A stretch of 64,000 nt of DNA, taken from NCBI RefSeq assembly GCF_037042905.1, contig NC_087251.1:49357373-49421372 (forward strand), read 5' to 3'. Under the pieces are notes generated by a model. It saw only the letters and a program-made list of their open reading frames with translations. It did not search any database and was not told the DNA's origin. Of the stretch, positions 1-12,788 are shown in pieces. The position numbers and the translations under genes are program-made. The stretch's first letter is position 1; every line of letters starts with the position of its first letter. The DNA is from Lytechinus pictus. Taxonomy: Eukaryota; Echinodermata; Echinoidea; Temnopleuroida; Toxopneustidae.

Positions 1-205
1 TATTGGTCATTTACTTTGTATACAATATTTTGTTAAATAAGTAAATTTCTGGCCTGAAAATGTGCCTAAAAACTGAATTGTCTTCCTCTGTTTTCTTTTG
101 CAAATTGTGCAAAACTTTTTATTTTGAGCCTCAATGATATCTATATCACCATAAAGCTGAACATCTGTACTTTCTCACAATGCCACTCTTGATATGCGGC
201 ACCTT
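1..205. other. Meis intron, no feature seen
   Basis: AT-rich sequence at the left edge of the window. It presumably lies in the Meis intron upstream of the homeodomain exon at 13784. No exon, repeat or RNA gene is recognisable. Confidence 0.4.
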
Positions 206-209
206 TTAA

Positions 210-495
210 TCGGGTCAAGATCACACTTTTCCCACCAAGGTACAAGACGAGATTTCTGAAATGTTGTACTTGCATGAAATCCAGAGTTCTGATTGGCTGG
301 ATAAGGTTCACAGAACAACAGGCGCGGGGTATTTGAGGAGATTACCACATGGGAAGTGTGACCTTCCCACAAACCCAGGCACTGGAACCGTTGGAATTTG
401 CCATTGTGTGGTCTCTTTGACCAATCAGAGTGCAGTATTCTTTTTTTCAAGCTGCTTTATGTACTTGGCAAATGAAAAGTGTGATCTTGACCCGA
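210..495. mobile_element. TTAA-flanked MITE with perfect 22-bp inverted ends
   Basis: The first 22 bases (TCGGGTCAAGATCACACTTT plus TC) are the exact reverse complement of the last 22. TTAA flanks both sides (206-209 and 496-499), as expected for a target-site duplication of piggyBac or Kolobok type transposition. The interior has no coding capacity; the 90-residue frames crossing it on both strands are chance ORFs. Inverted similarity continues imperfectly inward. It is a non-autonomous DNA element in a Meis intron. The superfamily is inferred only from the TTAA site. Confidence 0.8.
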
Positions 496-3400
496 TTAAA
501 CCAATTCTTATTTTGAAACCTATATCATTTTAAAGCATACATATTCAGATTTATCATGATATAAAAATCATTTGGGCTCAAACAAAAATAAAGTGTGAAA
601 ATAGCAGCTTTTGTCAGGTGAAAATATTTATTTTGTAGCATATTTTAGATCAAAATTTTAACCTATATTACAAAATCTTTGAATAAATCCAAATACATGA
701 CCTGAAAGAATGATTCTTTTTCTTTACAATGGTACCAAATTCATGAAATTCGATGCACAATTAGAGCAGCAATGACCGAATGAAAAGAGGTGTTTTGGTC
801 CGCATCAAGCTCATTAAATATGCAAAACATCTCAAGTCATGAATATCACTTGGATGAAAGAAGCCACTTTCTTGGGACCTGCAGTCTGACTACCAACATT
901 CCTCTTTTTACTCTAGGCGCAAGACCGTCTCATTTTAGTTCATTTGAACAATCCTTGCGATAGGAATTGATAAAGAAACATTAGAGTTACAATACAAAGA
1001 ATTAGCCCAATTTCGAACAATTCTTGTGACACAAAACATATGGGATCGGGAGGCCGAACATTGGATGCATTGCCATGGCAACACATGCAAAAGGATACTC
1101 TGAAGAAGTAGTAGGGGGTTAATAGGATACCCCTACTTAATTAAACTCTTTCTTCTGGTACTTGATGCATACCGCTGCAGCCATCCGCTTTCCCTATAAT
1201 ACAGTTTCCCGTCGTTGAATATATATTCTTCGTTTCCTCCTCTTCATTCTCATCTGATTTCATCGTGAATTTATGTTACTGAGTCAGCTAGGAAATCAGC
1301 CAGCTCCAGCAGAATCACCAAGCCAGGCCTGCCAGCCAGCCAGGCAGGCAGGCAGGCAGCTGGGAACCAGAGTCAGCCAGTTGAGCCACAATACCGCCTC
1401 AATATTGGCTGACTTGATTCATAAGAAGATGTGGCGCTGGTAGGGGTTAGGAGGAGGAGGAGGATTGGGATGTTGGTTGAGATGAATTGCCGTGGGTAAC
1501 AAGCTGCTAGTAATGTGACACAGACCAGGGCAGGGTTGGCCTTTATGTCAGGGGAGAGAGGTTCAGTGGGATTGGGTATCATACAGGCTCTGGGGCTTAA
1601 ATGATTCTTTCTATCATTCAAACTTTTCTATCAATATTTCTACCGCTGTCATCTTTCTGCCAAATCCCCGTCCTCTTTCGATTTCTCTCTTCTGAGATGC
1701 ATCCACCATTCCACTGTGTAACCAGAGCAAATTGAGTGACACTGTCTTAAGAAATAGGTCTTTGGGTTTGTTTTCTAAAACACGTTTCACTGGTTCCAAT
1801 TATGTCATTCAAGTTCAAAATTAATCAATTTCTTATTTTTGTTTGAATATCATATTTCTAGTGATCAAGAAAAATATAATTTGTCTCCTTGTTGTATAGT
1901 TGGGGCATAAAATCAATGTCTCTTGAGGAACCTGCTTTTCTGAAATATACGTAGATTTTTTTCTTTCAATTTAAACAATTAAAAGAATTCTACGTATAAG
2001 AAAATTTTGCATCTGAAAAATGGATATTGCAAGAGATGAAATTAAAAGTTCAACTTATGAATATGTAGGCTTATTGTTTTTATGAGCTATGCAGTTATGC
2101 AAATACATTCTGCTAAACAACCATATTATGTTCTTAAAGTTAGTCCAAGCAAGGAGATGATATCTCCTCGGTCCAAGTTAAACTTGTATTTTGTAATTTA
2201 TTGTTAGTAATCTTTCACTAAATCTCAAGCACAAGGTACAATATGAAAAAGGTTAATCCGGTATTGGGTAAAAACAGAAGTTAGGAAATCAATTAAGTTT
2301 TAATGATATGTACATTTTATGCAATGTTGTGTAAAACTAACCCATGAAACATGCTGTTTTGTTATCTTACAAACATTTATGTTCCCTTTTAACCCAACAT
2401 GTTTATCAGGTAACAAAAAATGTTTTTACAGGTTTGAAGTTTTTTAGATAACAAAATAGTATGTTTCATTGGTTATTTTTACACAACCATTCATGCGTTA
2501 TTACACAACGTTTTACTTGGCCTTTTAGAGTGTGTCCAGTTTATGCCCTCAGTTTTCTTTTTTATTTTCATGGAGGAAGTTTCATTGATTTTGTGAAAGA
2601 AATGTGAGACTATTCATGTAAGAAGGTCAATTCACTGTCTGTTCTACTATAGAAAGAAAATAAAATGGAACAAAAAGAAAGCTGGATTTCTGTCGGTTTT
2701 TCTTCTCCATCTTCTTCACATGTAGCAAGCCTCGCCTGAGAGAGTGCCCCTGGGGGCGGGGTGCTATTCGATTCTTTCACATGCAATTCAATATCCGACA
2801 CTTGAGAATGGGTTGCTCATAGTGGTATCTAGCGTGTTAGGGAGATGAGATATTGGAATACAACAACTTTGATTGAAGAACATTGTACCTCACTCCCCCC
2901 TCCCTTCCCACCCCATTAAGCCATTCTTACTTCTAGTTGTGTGAACATACTGAAAGATATTGATTCAATAAACGCTCAGATACATTAAACAAAAGGGTTT
3001 GTGAACAAAGTATGTGTTATTGATCAGAGTTGAATATTAACCAAATAATGATTTACATACTATAGCTTTTTCATATGTACATTAAAAAAATAAAATAAAG
3101 AAGAGATGTGTCCTGTATTTTTATTCTTTCCTTTTCTTTATTTTCTTAATGGAAAGCTCACTAGATTTTATTTTGTTTGTTTACAACTTTTCTCTCCTAT
3201 CTGGTCCAATCAAGGAGCACTTAATGCAATATCTATTTGTAAGCATTTTTTGTGTGTGAGCAGTATAGGACAACACTATGAAGCTATGGGTGAATATTAG
3301 ATTAGATAATTGTGTTGTATGGAAACTGTACATTAGTCTTCTTGAAAGATATTCCTATTTTCCTGATTCATAATGTCATGCCATCTGCCCCTGTAAATAT

Positions 3401-3540
3401 TTTAGAGTGAGGAGGAGGGTGGTGGCTGGATGGTGGATAGTAATATTTAGCTTCTATTCATATCTGTATTAAAACTGGAGGAAGAGCCCTAAACCGTAGA
3501 CAGGAATAAAACCTGTGATACCTTTACTTGACATGGTGGT
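496..3540. other. Meis intron, mostly featureless
   Basis: No exon is recognisable. A short CAGC/CAGG-rich simple tract lies near 1310-1370 and A+T-rich sequence follows. The open frames here (for example 1373-1621 and 1614-1799, minus) show no family similarity and compositional features of chance ORFs. Confidence 0.5.
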
Positions 3541-3547
3541 ATAACCA

Positions 3548-3772
3548 GACATGGTAGCTCAGTGGTAGGGTACCTAGTTCATGAATACGAGGTTGTGGGT
3601 TCAATTTCCGGCCTAACCATACTAAAGACTTAAAAATGGGACCTTCCGCAGTCTTGTTACATGCTCGACGTTTGAGAATGGAAAAGGATAATAATAGCAT
3701 TACGTTATGCAGGGCTCAGTTGGTTAACAATTCACAAGAGCTGAGTGGCTACCCTGGATAATAATAATTATT
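3548..3772 (+). mobile_element. tRNA-derived SINE
   Basis: The 5' part reads like a tRNA gene: an A-box-like TGGTAGCTCAGTGGTAGGG at about 3552 and a B-box-like GTGGGTTCAATTTCC at about 3595. It is not a functional tRNA, because the stems do not close and the sequence runs on into about 170 bases of unrelated body. It ends in an ATAAT-rich tail near 3770. Short size, an internal Pol III promoter and an AT-rich simple tail are typical of SINEs. Boundaries are approximate. Confidence 0.65.
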
Positions 3773-6072
3773 GATCTTATTTGGACACTCCCATTGTCAA
3801 ATAAGTAGGCCCTATTAATGGTGCCATCTGACAATTATATTCTCATATTTCATTTAATTTGATTTGAGATGAAATTATTTTTTGCTTTGACTTGAAAGAG
3901 AAGTAGAATAATAGAAGCAATAGAGACTAAAAGAGCCTTGCAAGTATGATCTATTTGGCTACATCCATGTATATATTTCTGTTCACACCTATCAGATTTG
4001 ACTCTTAACTGGCTCGGTGAGTAAGAGCACATGATCTGTGACTTAAGACATGCTGTACTTTATGATTAATCTGAATTAGTGGGATCAAGCTATTTTGGTA
4101 TCTAATGTTCCTAAAAGTCTTTAGGAAGTGAGGAATTATAACCTCGGAAATCTCTCATAATCAAGAAGATTTGGGTCGTAAACCGTTCCCATCTCTCCCC
4201 CAAACTACTTCTCGAAGACAACGGCTGTTGATTCGAGAAGGTATTACCATTTTTCATTTACGAATATTTTGAAATCGGAAACAAATCATTTTCACTGTGT
4301 GAGCCAATTGATTTTCTAGTTCATTGAACCTGTATATCTATGTGATAGGGGATTTGGAGGGATTAGTTTATCCACTCTTTGACGCATCAGTATTTATTTA
4401 AGTTTACCTTAAGATTTGTTTTCATGTGCGGATGATGATAATAACACTTTAATGGGAAGATTAGAGAAGCCTGATCGTGTTCTTGTCTTGAAGGCTTAAA
4501 ATTGAAAATATTGAATTATTTCAAGAGAGCAAGAAATGGTAAAAGACTAATCAAGAGGTGATGATCGTAAGTTTTGGAGGATATTTCTTCTCAAGAATTC
4601 TGTGGATATTTCAGGTTTATTTAGAAATTCTGAATTAATGGTTTTCCATGTAATATTCAATTCCAGACTGTAGGCTTATATTTATTTCTTCAGAGTATAT
4701 ATTTCTTATAATTTGTTATTTTATTCGTCTTTTTTTCGGGAGGGGGGGGGGGTTATCCTCAGTTAAGTATCTGTCCCCTTTTCACCCCTATACTCTCTTT
4801 CCCTCTTTTCTTTATTTTATTTTCATCATTTTCTTTTGATCATTATGATAATATTGATGATGATGCTGATGATGATGATGATGGTGGTGGTGATGGTGAA
4901 GAAAGTTGAATAATTTCAGACAATAATTAAGAAAATACAGATGATGATCTTCTTGGAACGATGATATCACTGATACATTCGTGATAAGAAATGAAGAGGT
5001 GGAAAGTTAATAAATTTAAGTCCAATTGTGGATGAATCATCAACTGCCAATATGCTGGGCATAGTTATGGTAATGATGATTATAATACCCCCGATGCTGA
5101 TCCTATCTGTCTGATTGCAGCAAAAGAAAAAGCGAAGAATGTTGAAGGAGACATTGGGAGGAGGATGGCAGACGAAGATAACAAATGTGATATTCATGAT
5201 GAAAACAGGAGATGAAGATAACAAAGTCTAAATCAATGATGTGCCAAGAGATGGGATGTTGATGATGGGACGTCAGCGAGGGTATCCATGTCGGATAATC
5301 ATCTCTCCTGCTTGAATGAGTTCCCTGATCTGCTGGTATCCCAAAGACTAGAACCTGATTCTTGGTCCGCCGCCCGGTCGGTTACAACAACAGGCCCCGC
5401 TTCATGCTCGTAACAGGGCGTTAGAATGAAATGTGTTCACACTTTGGATGAATGACAGAATTTATCATCATTTATTACTAATACATTTTTAGATAAAGTG
5501 AAAAATTGACACGACTCTAAAATTCATGGTGAGATGATATGTTCCTCCCTTATTCTGTTTGTATAATTTTTAAAACATCTCCCAAATATTGATTTGATTT
5601 TTAATTAACAGATGGAAAGTGTTTAAAGGAGGAAATGCATTTGAAGAGAACATTAGCAATTGGCTCAATCAATCCATCATCCATAACTCTAAGACCTATA
5701 CATTCAAAGGTACATTACTCTCCATGTTATAAGCAATTGATCCGAAACATAACTTAAGTTGAATCAAGCGAGAACTCAAAACGACATAACATCAGCGTGT
5801 GAACGCAGCACGACTGCTGCCAGCCATATGCCAGCTCTACTCTGTGAGGGGCATAACAATCATTAGCATAGTTTGGGATGAGTGGCGCCTACCAAGCATT
5901 TTACCCCATTAATCATCTCTCTGATCTTTCAGCAGACTCTTCTAACCCCATCATGCACCCCTTGCTCCCCTCTTTACCCCTCCAACACCCCTCCCCACAT
6001 ATACCACCACCACCAATGAGGAGAAATAGAAGGAATGTGGGGAATATTATGATGGGTGTACACTCTTGATTC
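3773..6072. other. Meis intron with GAT microsatellite
   Basis: A GAT/GGT trinucleotide tract lies at about 4850-4905 and a G-run at 4741-4752. A GC-richer patch occurs at about 5230-5420. No exon or RNA gene is recognisable. Confidence 0.5.
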
Positions 6073-6286
6073 TAAATTTCAAGGATTGAAAATATATCCA
6101 GATCGGCTGTGAATAGTGAATGTTCAATTTAGATTTTAACCTTGTGGATTTAAATATAAACGAATAATATCTAAATTCAAATTTTTTCAGATTTAGAAGT
6201 TTGACCTTAAGATTAAAAAGTAATTAAAGTTTTGTTTGGTCACCATTCACAGCCGATCTGGATTTATTTTCAATCCTTAAAATTTG
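6073..6286. mobile_element. Palindromic MITE-like foldback
   Basis: The left arm (from about 6075, with AAGGATTGAAAATATATCCA at 6081) is repeated inverted at 6250-6286, giving about 40 bp of near-perfect terminal inversion around an AT-rich centre. There is no coding capacity. A degenerate relative lies at 35589-35800. The superfamily is unknown. Confidence 0.65.
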
Positions 6287-6817
6287 TTGTTATAATTGTG
6301 ACAACACTGGACCTACTATACAATGTATTAATCTAAAGATGACTGAATTATGTCCCTTTTTTAGGATTGTTAAAAAACAAGTTGCAAAGCTAGAATTGAA
6401 AAAATATTGTTTGATTTGTCAGTATCATATGTGGGCTCATTACATAGGCCTACATGTAGTTTGTATGATATCAATAACTGAAAGAAATCACCTTTTTTTA
6501 TATAGGCCCTACCAACTAGAGTTTAGAAAATATTTAGGAGTTATACCATTGGTGCTCATTCCCCGAGTGAAATAAAATTCCTCTATAAATGTGGAGTATA
6601 AGGTCAAAGGTTGCTTCCTTTTGACCTCTCCTCAGCCTTGGCCTCATAAACGTGACCTTTTTGACATCTTTAGATCATACCATTATCAAGAGCATTGCAG
6701 CGGCATATTTCATTCACTTGGAACTTGCTTCATGAACTCTTGGTGCATATCACAGCAGGACAAGGTTTACAGGTTGCTTTTATTGTTATGGCCAAGAGGC
6801 TCTCACATTGTGTCTTA
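6287..6817. other. Meis intron, nothing recognised
   Basis: Two short plus-strand frames (6339-6575 and 6591-6818) occur here. They have no recognisable domain and no splice-site support, so they are treated as chance ORFs. Confidence 0.4.
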
Positions 6818-7354
6818 GAGCCTGTTCAGACCGGCAGAGATAGCGCGATCTAGCGCGCGCTAGATCGCGCTATCTCTGCGGTGTGGAAGGTACAACGTCG
6901 TTTCGGTCCGCCCAACAGCGAGCCACGGCGAGCCAAAACGGCGTGCCACTGGAGCACCTCTTGGGGGTGGTCCACGAGAGATAGCGCGGTCTAGCGCGCG
7001 CTAGATCGCGCTATCTCTGCCGGTGTGAACCCGAGCTACGATAGCACGCCGGAAGTCATCTACACGCGGGGAATTTTATACTCATTCTATTTTGGTGCGA
7101 TCTGAATCTGAATCGGTACAACTCAACACTCCTAATTTTATGGAGTAAAACGCGTCGGAACATCGTGAAAATAGAAATATAGTAAGTAATGCGTCATGGC
7201 AACAGGACCTCTCAAAAAAGGGGGTGCTACGATAGACCGCGCTATCTCACTGCGGTGTGAATCCGGCGAATGCCAATGGGCGGACCGTGGATCGCGCTAC
7301 GATAGCGCGATCCACGGTCCGCCCACGGTCCCCCCTTGCGGTGTGAACAGCCTC
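6818..7354. mobile_element. GC-rich Harbinger-like MITE with large internal palindromes
   Basis: The ends GAGCCTGTTCAGACCG and CGGTGTGAACAGCCTC are inverted copies, flanked by TTA (6815-6817 and 7355-7357). A 3-bp TWA-type duplication suggests the PIF/Harbinger group. The interior is much richer in GC than its surroundings. It holds three hairpins: a perfect 46-bp palindrome at 6834-6879, a near copy at about 6979-7022, and a 47-bp near-palindrome at 7278-7324. No transposase is encoded. Confidence 0.8.
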
Positions 7355-7751
7355 TTAGTGTGTTTGTTTTGATTTTCAATATGAATTGAATTGAATTTAG
7401 TTGATTGATTAAAAACAAAATCAAATAGGCAGTGCACAGGCTGAATATGTTAAATTTACACACAAAAAATAAGAAAACAGTTTTATTACACAAAGATATT
7501 TGTATAATATTTACAGACAAAAATTAAGATTCTGGAACAATGGTAAAATATAATTGTTACTGTATCCTTTCCAATTTTATTGAATGTTCAATCCATTTTG
7601 ATAAGAAAGAGGGGGAAGAAGGGGGGGACCACAAAAAACCAAGTACATCATGCGCATGCAATAGGCCTACAACAGCTTTGCAGAAGAATAGCTGGAGAAC
7701 TCATGTATGATTTCTCATTATAAAAACAAACAAAAGAACATATTACACTAA

Positions 7752-8616
7752 GGCTGCGTTTATGCGACCTTGTGCCAGAATCATGATTCAAAACACAAAC
7801 ATGAACCACAATACCGCAGAATCACGACTTTCATTCCAAAGTTGTTTCTCCTCAGATTTGGACCGATCCAGTGCACATCACAGTGTGCAGTTTGACTCAG
7901 GAAGTATAGGTCAACTTTCTCTCGCATGTTCTAACTTTATGTCGGCTGCATAGAGGTATACCTCTATGGCCCGAGCTGCTATCTTTTGCATGCTATGTAC
8001 AACGCAGCTCAATCGCATAGTTGTTTGTGCCACATTTGCTCGGCTCTCGAAAAATCAATCTTTTGCTTCCAGAATTTGGTTTATAATACCTCATTTTGTT
8101 TTTGTATACTTATATTCGATCTTGTTGGTTTATCGAAAATGGTTTTCAGAAATGAATTTCAGCGTACATCCAATTTAATATTGGCACTTCTAACTCAATT
8201 CAACAACAGCTGAGCTCATTGTCTGTCCGGTTAGTTTCTTTCCTAAACTTGAAGTTGAAGCAATGACCCCAAAAAAAGAGAAAAGCAGCGGACGATGCGA
8301 TGATAAACACAAAACTTAAAGTTAAATGCACGTGACAAGAAATGCATGCATAGCATATGCACATACACTGAGCATAGCGCGCCTTGAGCTTGGCATGGCA
8401 AGAGTCAAATCAGAAGTAGCTCGACACAATGACATCCAGAATCATGATTCAAATCACAATTACGTTTATACAACAATTTTCGTTGGTGATTCCACAGAAA
8501 CGTCTTTCCAAGCACTCCCTTTTCTGTGTGTCATGTTTGCGATTTGAAAGACGTTTATTTTCACTTTTGATTCAGATCTTGATTCTAGGGTAAAAAAGTG
8601 GCGCATAAACACACCC
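7752..8616. mobile_element. TAA-flanked TIR element, non-autonomous
   Basis: GGCTGCGTTTATGCG at 7752 is mirrored by CGCATAAACACACCC ending at 8616, with TAA on each side (7749-7751 and 8617-8619). Inverted similarity continues inward as AATCATGATTCAAA-type palindromic words near 7780 and 8440. The short frames inside do not resemble a transposase. The 3-bp TAA duplication fits the PIF/Harbinger group. Confidence 0.75.
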
Positions 8617-9145
8617 TAAAAATGCAATGAAAGAAAATTTTGGGTGGGGGTGTTTGCTAGAACTTGAAATTATTTCAGAGTAAAATACAAAAATGAGTAA
8701 GCTGCATATTCCATGACATAACAGAGTGGAAATTCACATTACCAAAGTCATAGGAAAATCTGAGTAATTATAAGGGAATTTCAAAGGAAAGAAGAGGAAT
8801 TAGCCTAAGTAACTTTCATGATGAAGACAATAGCTTCTTGATGCACTATGTTGGAAGGGGGATGGTAACATTATATATCATGGGTTGAAAAGAGTTGTGA
8901 GTGGAGCGCAAGGGGACTTAACGCTGTCATGACATCCAATGCTATTCCTAGAGTTTCTGCATCCTTCTTCCGAGCCCTCATGGTAATCCAACCATCACTT
9001 GGAAGACACCATACACCGTCAAGATTTAGAAATGTCTCAGCAATCAAAACTTTAGAAATTCATGTTTAGGAATGGATTTGAGCATCTGATAGTGAAGTAG
9101 AGAGGAAAAGAATCACTTATTCTGTGTCAAGATAGAAAAAAAAGT
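8617..9145. other. Meis intron, nothing recognised
   Basis: Unique-looking AT-rich intronic sequence without a recognisable exon, repeat or RNA gene. Confidence 0.4.
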
Positions 9146-9590
9146 TTGATCCCAGACTTGCCGTGTCCTGAAATGGTTAGAATGCAGAGAAGTGACAAGC
9201 AGCTTGGTGTTGGATGGTCGGGAAAAGGCCATGCCTTATTCATGGCGGAATTATGGAGTTACCGCCGCCACGTAATTCAGTATTTTCAAAGGTCTTTGGT
9301 GCTAAGGCGAGCCCTGTGTCGCGTTGCAAACACAGAACTTGAATTACCCCCCTGTGTTATCGCTTGTTCATGCAAATGAGGAAGCGTTGAATATTCATGG
9401 TTTGGGCTAGATTTTCGGGATTGACAGGAAGCCGGCCAGGGGTGAATGTTGTCCCCGGAGAATGGTTGGGGGGGTATGCCGGCGGGGGAAATGAAGCAAT
9501 AACAGTTCAAAAAGCCACAGATGTCGGGGAGGAAATGGACACAGGTTGATCAAGTTCAAGTTCAAGTTTAGGCCCTCTCTTGACAGCTGG
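9146..9590. promoter_or_regulatory. Candidate intronic enhancer with TALE and POU motifs
   Basis: This patch is richer in GC than its neighbours and shows no transposon ends. It contains a POU octamer ATGCAAAT (9370-9377), a PBX-MEIS-like GATTGACAGG (9419-9428) and a MEIS-type TGACAGCT (9581-9588). Meis loci in other animals carry many conserved non-coding enhancers and TALE factors can autoregulate, so an enhancer is plausible. One 8-mer by itself is expected about twice in a window this size, so the case rests on clustering and composition. Two short ORFs overlap it but lack family support. Confidence 0.3.
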
Positions 9591-12324
9591 ATGAAGTAGA
9601 GGGGAAAGACAGGAGAAAAAAGGCATTAGCATGTTAAATGGTTAATCAAGTTGGTTCACCCTTTCATCTTTTTACCCTTTTCAAATGAAATTCTAAAGAA
9701 AAAAATAATATCTTGTGCCACTTTGCATCCTTTAGAACTTTATCTAGCTTTGTCGAAAATGAAGTTGTTTGATTATGAATCAATATTCATTATGTATGCA
9801 ATGAAAAGGTTTGTTTATTTCCAATCTCTAGTGGTAGAGTAAAGGAAGTAGTAGTAGAGTAAAGGAATGAACATGAATTAACTTTGAAACCCTTTTTATA
9901 TTTCTGATTAATCCTAAAATCTGTCTTCCCTTTGTCAAGACAAAATATATAACATTTCAAATCTCTCATCTCATTCTTTCTCCCTCTCCCCTTCTCTTTC
10001 TTCCTTTCATTTCTCTTTCCATCTTTGTATCTGAACTGAAATCAGCCTCATAGAGATTGAATAGATATTTTTTGATATCCTGTGCTAGAACTTTGTGATT
10101 ACAGACAATAATGCAGTATCTCTGTTTTCTAATTTCTCCCTGACTTCTCAGAATAGACAGTGTGACTCAAGCAGACAGATTTGGGTCATACAAAATCCCT
10201 CTGTTCCACCCAAAACTGTTTGACCTACAAATACAGTCCAGTTTCTACCCAGTTGTACAAAAATGCAATACAATTGTTGATGAAATTTCAAAATGTGAAT
10301 TCAACAAAAACATTCACTAAGAACATACAGCTGTATTGTTTTCATAAGGCAGTACTTATTTGAAAACTTTGCTTTTGACAAACAAAGAGGGATATAGATT
10401 TGTTTTCTGTATGTAATGCTTTGGTTAGTGTATTTTATAAATTGAGAGGGTACCTTGAAGTAGGCCTGTGTTAATGCCATTAAACTATAATATATTCTTC
10501 ATTTGGTATAATCACCCCCCTTCATAATTGCTACTGATTTTTTTTGTATTTTCAATAGAACAGGCATAAGCTTATTGATACAGGAAGACATTCTTAATTT
10601 TGATGTTTGTTTTTTTTTGGCTTAAAATAATTCTACACATTTTATCATGAATATTTAATTAGCCAGCTAATGATGTAATCTTGCCATTTCTTTTTCAAAT
10701 TAAATGTTGATTATTTATTTCATTTATCTTTTCTAGGAATGTGAAATTAGGATTGACTGCTTATTTAATGTGTAAGATCATAGTTGCTACAACTCCTTTC
10801 ATTACAACTTGAATTATGATAATTTTATGTGTGGAGAATAAATAATATTTGTAAGATTTCATATCATGAAATAAGATAAACAAGAATGGGGACATAATGA
10901 CATATATAGGTCTGCTTCACTCATACTATGCAATATTTACAATTCAAATTCTATTATTTTGGCTTAGATTGCCCATTTGAAATGAATTGAGTGAGTGAAA
11001 GAAGAAAGAAAAGAAGATGATGAAAGGAAAGAGAGTGGGAGACAGGGATAGGTAAATAGAGGATGTAGAAGAATTCTAAACCTGTCTGTTTGGTAGCCAT
11101 CCCAAGATCACATTGAATCCTTATCTCTCTGTCTGTAACTCAATATTTTACTTTGAATTGTTAGCCTTTTGGATCTAGGAAGAAGATATGGGTAGTTTAT
11201 ACAGCAAGTGAAATCAACAAACCAGCTTTGTGTGTCTGCCTCTGTGTATATGAGTAGAGCGCAACCCATAATTATTGCTCAAATATCTAACAGTTCAGAT
11301 TTATTGCTTAATTACTAATCATTTGTGATTTAGTGAGCTTCAAGTGGTTTGCACTAGTTATTGGTCATTCAAATATTTTTTTTCCTTAACAGTTATTAAA
11401 TTTAGATGAATAGAAATGGAGTAAAAATATCAGGATATATTGAGCTACTTGTCACATTTTTTTAGCGACTTCAGTCAAATCACTGCTAGCTGTGAATAGG
11501 CCTTATGATATCAGGGTCATGCATGACTTTTCTAAAATCCAGATAAATGAAAATTTTCCGGCATCCAGCTGTCCCCAAGATTAGCACAGGTTGGTGGGTA
11601 TTATGGGTATTGGTAGCCTCCTATCAGGCTTTTATACAATTATTTTCCCCTGGATTCAATGAATGAATGCTTTGCGTTAAAAAAGGGATAAGTTATTTTC
11701 CATGAATTTGCATCATGAATATTTTCATGATTTTTTAAATTTCTGTAATGTAACTTCTAAAGTGCTGTTGGTTGACTAATTCTTTTTGCTGAAAAAAATT
11801 TACCTGATTAAAACTACATTGGATGTTGCATCTATGTCAGTTTACATACATGTATGTATACAAAACTAGAAAAGTCAGAAATTATAGGCTTACTTCTTTT
11901 ATCCATCTATTAATTCATTATAACATCTTACATTTACGACAAAATATTTTTGAATGATGGTTATTCCCTATTTTCATATAATAGTAATTGCAATATAGGA
12001 TCTACATGGATGATTTTTCACTGGTTATTTCCATGAATTTATATAAACTTTATGCTATTTTCAGAGACTAGTTGTTTTACTATTCTTCTACTTTCTCTCT
12101 CTCAAAACTCACCTTGGAGTCATATATTCGGCAGCTGAATATCATACTGAGTTTCTGTGACATGATCATTGAGAAATTCCCTGAAAAGTGTGCAATATCT
12201 ATTCTGATCTTTGCAGTTTAAAAAAAATGGTAGAGTTTATGTATCCGAAAGAGTCACGTTGTGATGGAGGTCATCAGAATGTGAGTTCAAAGACATGAAT
12301 TTGTTGAGATGTGACTTTGAATAT
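9591..12324. other. Meis intron, mostly featureless
   Basis: AT-rich intronic sequence with pyrimidine tracts (about 9960-10030). No exon, RNA gene or transposon end was recognised. Confidence 0.4.
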
Positions 12325-12788
12325 GAGGCCGTTCTCATTACGCTTTCTAAAACTAGTTTACTGGAAGCCGATTCAGGAAACCACTTTGGAAGATCGCTTT
12401 GCTAGCGTTCCCACTTGATCACACGAAAGTGATTTTCAAAATCACTTCACGTAAAGCGCTCTTGTTGCTATGGAAACGCTCTCAGTGGGGTGACACGTTT
12501 CGCGCGAAATTCGAAACCGCAGCATAGGCATTCTACACCTGTCGTGTGGAGTAGCGCGCTCAAAATGTGCGAAAATCGCTTCCCGAAGAACGGTTGTGTC
12601 CTCACTTACGCTAAAACCAGTTTAACGAGGCAAAGCGATCTTGAAAACTACATCGCGAGGTGGTTTTCCAAACTGGTTTGGAAGATCGCTTCCAAGACCG
12701 CTTTGGCCGTTCTCACTACGCGTTAAACTAGTTTCCACTAAACTAGTTTCCATTAAACTAGTTTTAGGAACGTAGTGAGAACAGCCTC
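12325..12788. mobile_element. Harbinger-like MITE, 464 bp
   Basis: The left end GAGGCCGTTCTCATTACG and right end TAGTGAGAACAGCCTC form imperfect inverted repeats of about 30 bp, running into AAAACTAG. TAT flanks both sides (12322-12324 and 12789-12791). Tandem AAACTAGTTTCC-like words lie just inside the right end, and the interior is locally GC-rich. The terminal GAG..GTTC resembles the element at 6818-7354, suggesting related transposase recognition. The 78-residue plus-strand ORF inside has no recognisable domain. Confidence 0.75.

Noticed and set aside
3548..3620. tRNA gene
   Set aside because: A- and B-box-like words are present but stems do not close and the sequence continues as a SINE body.
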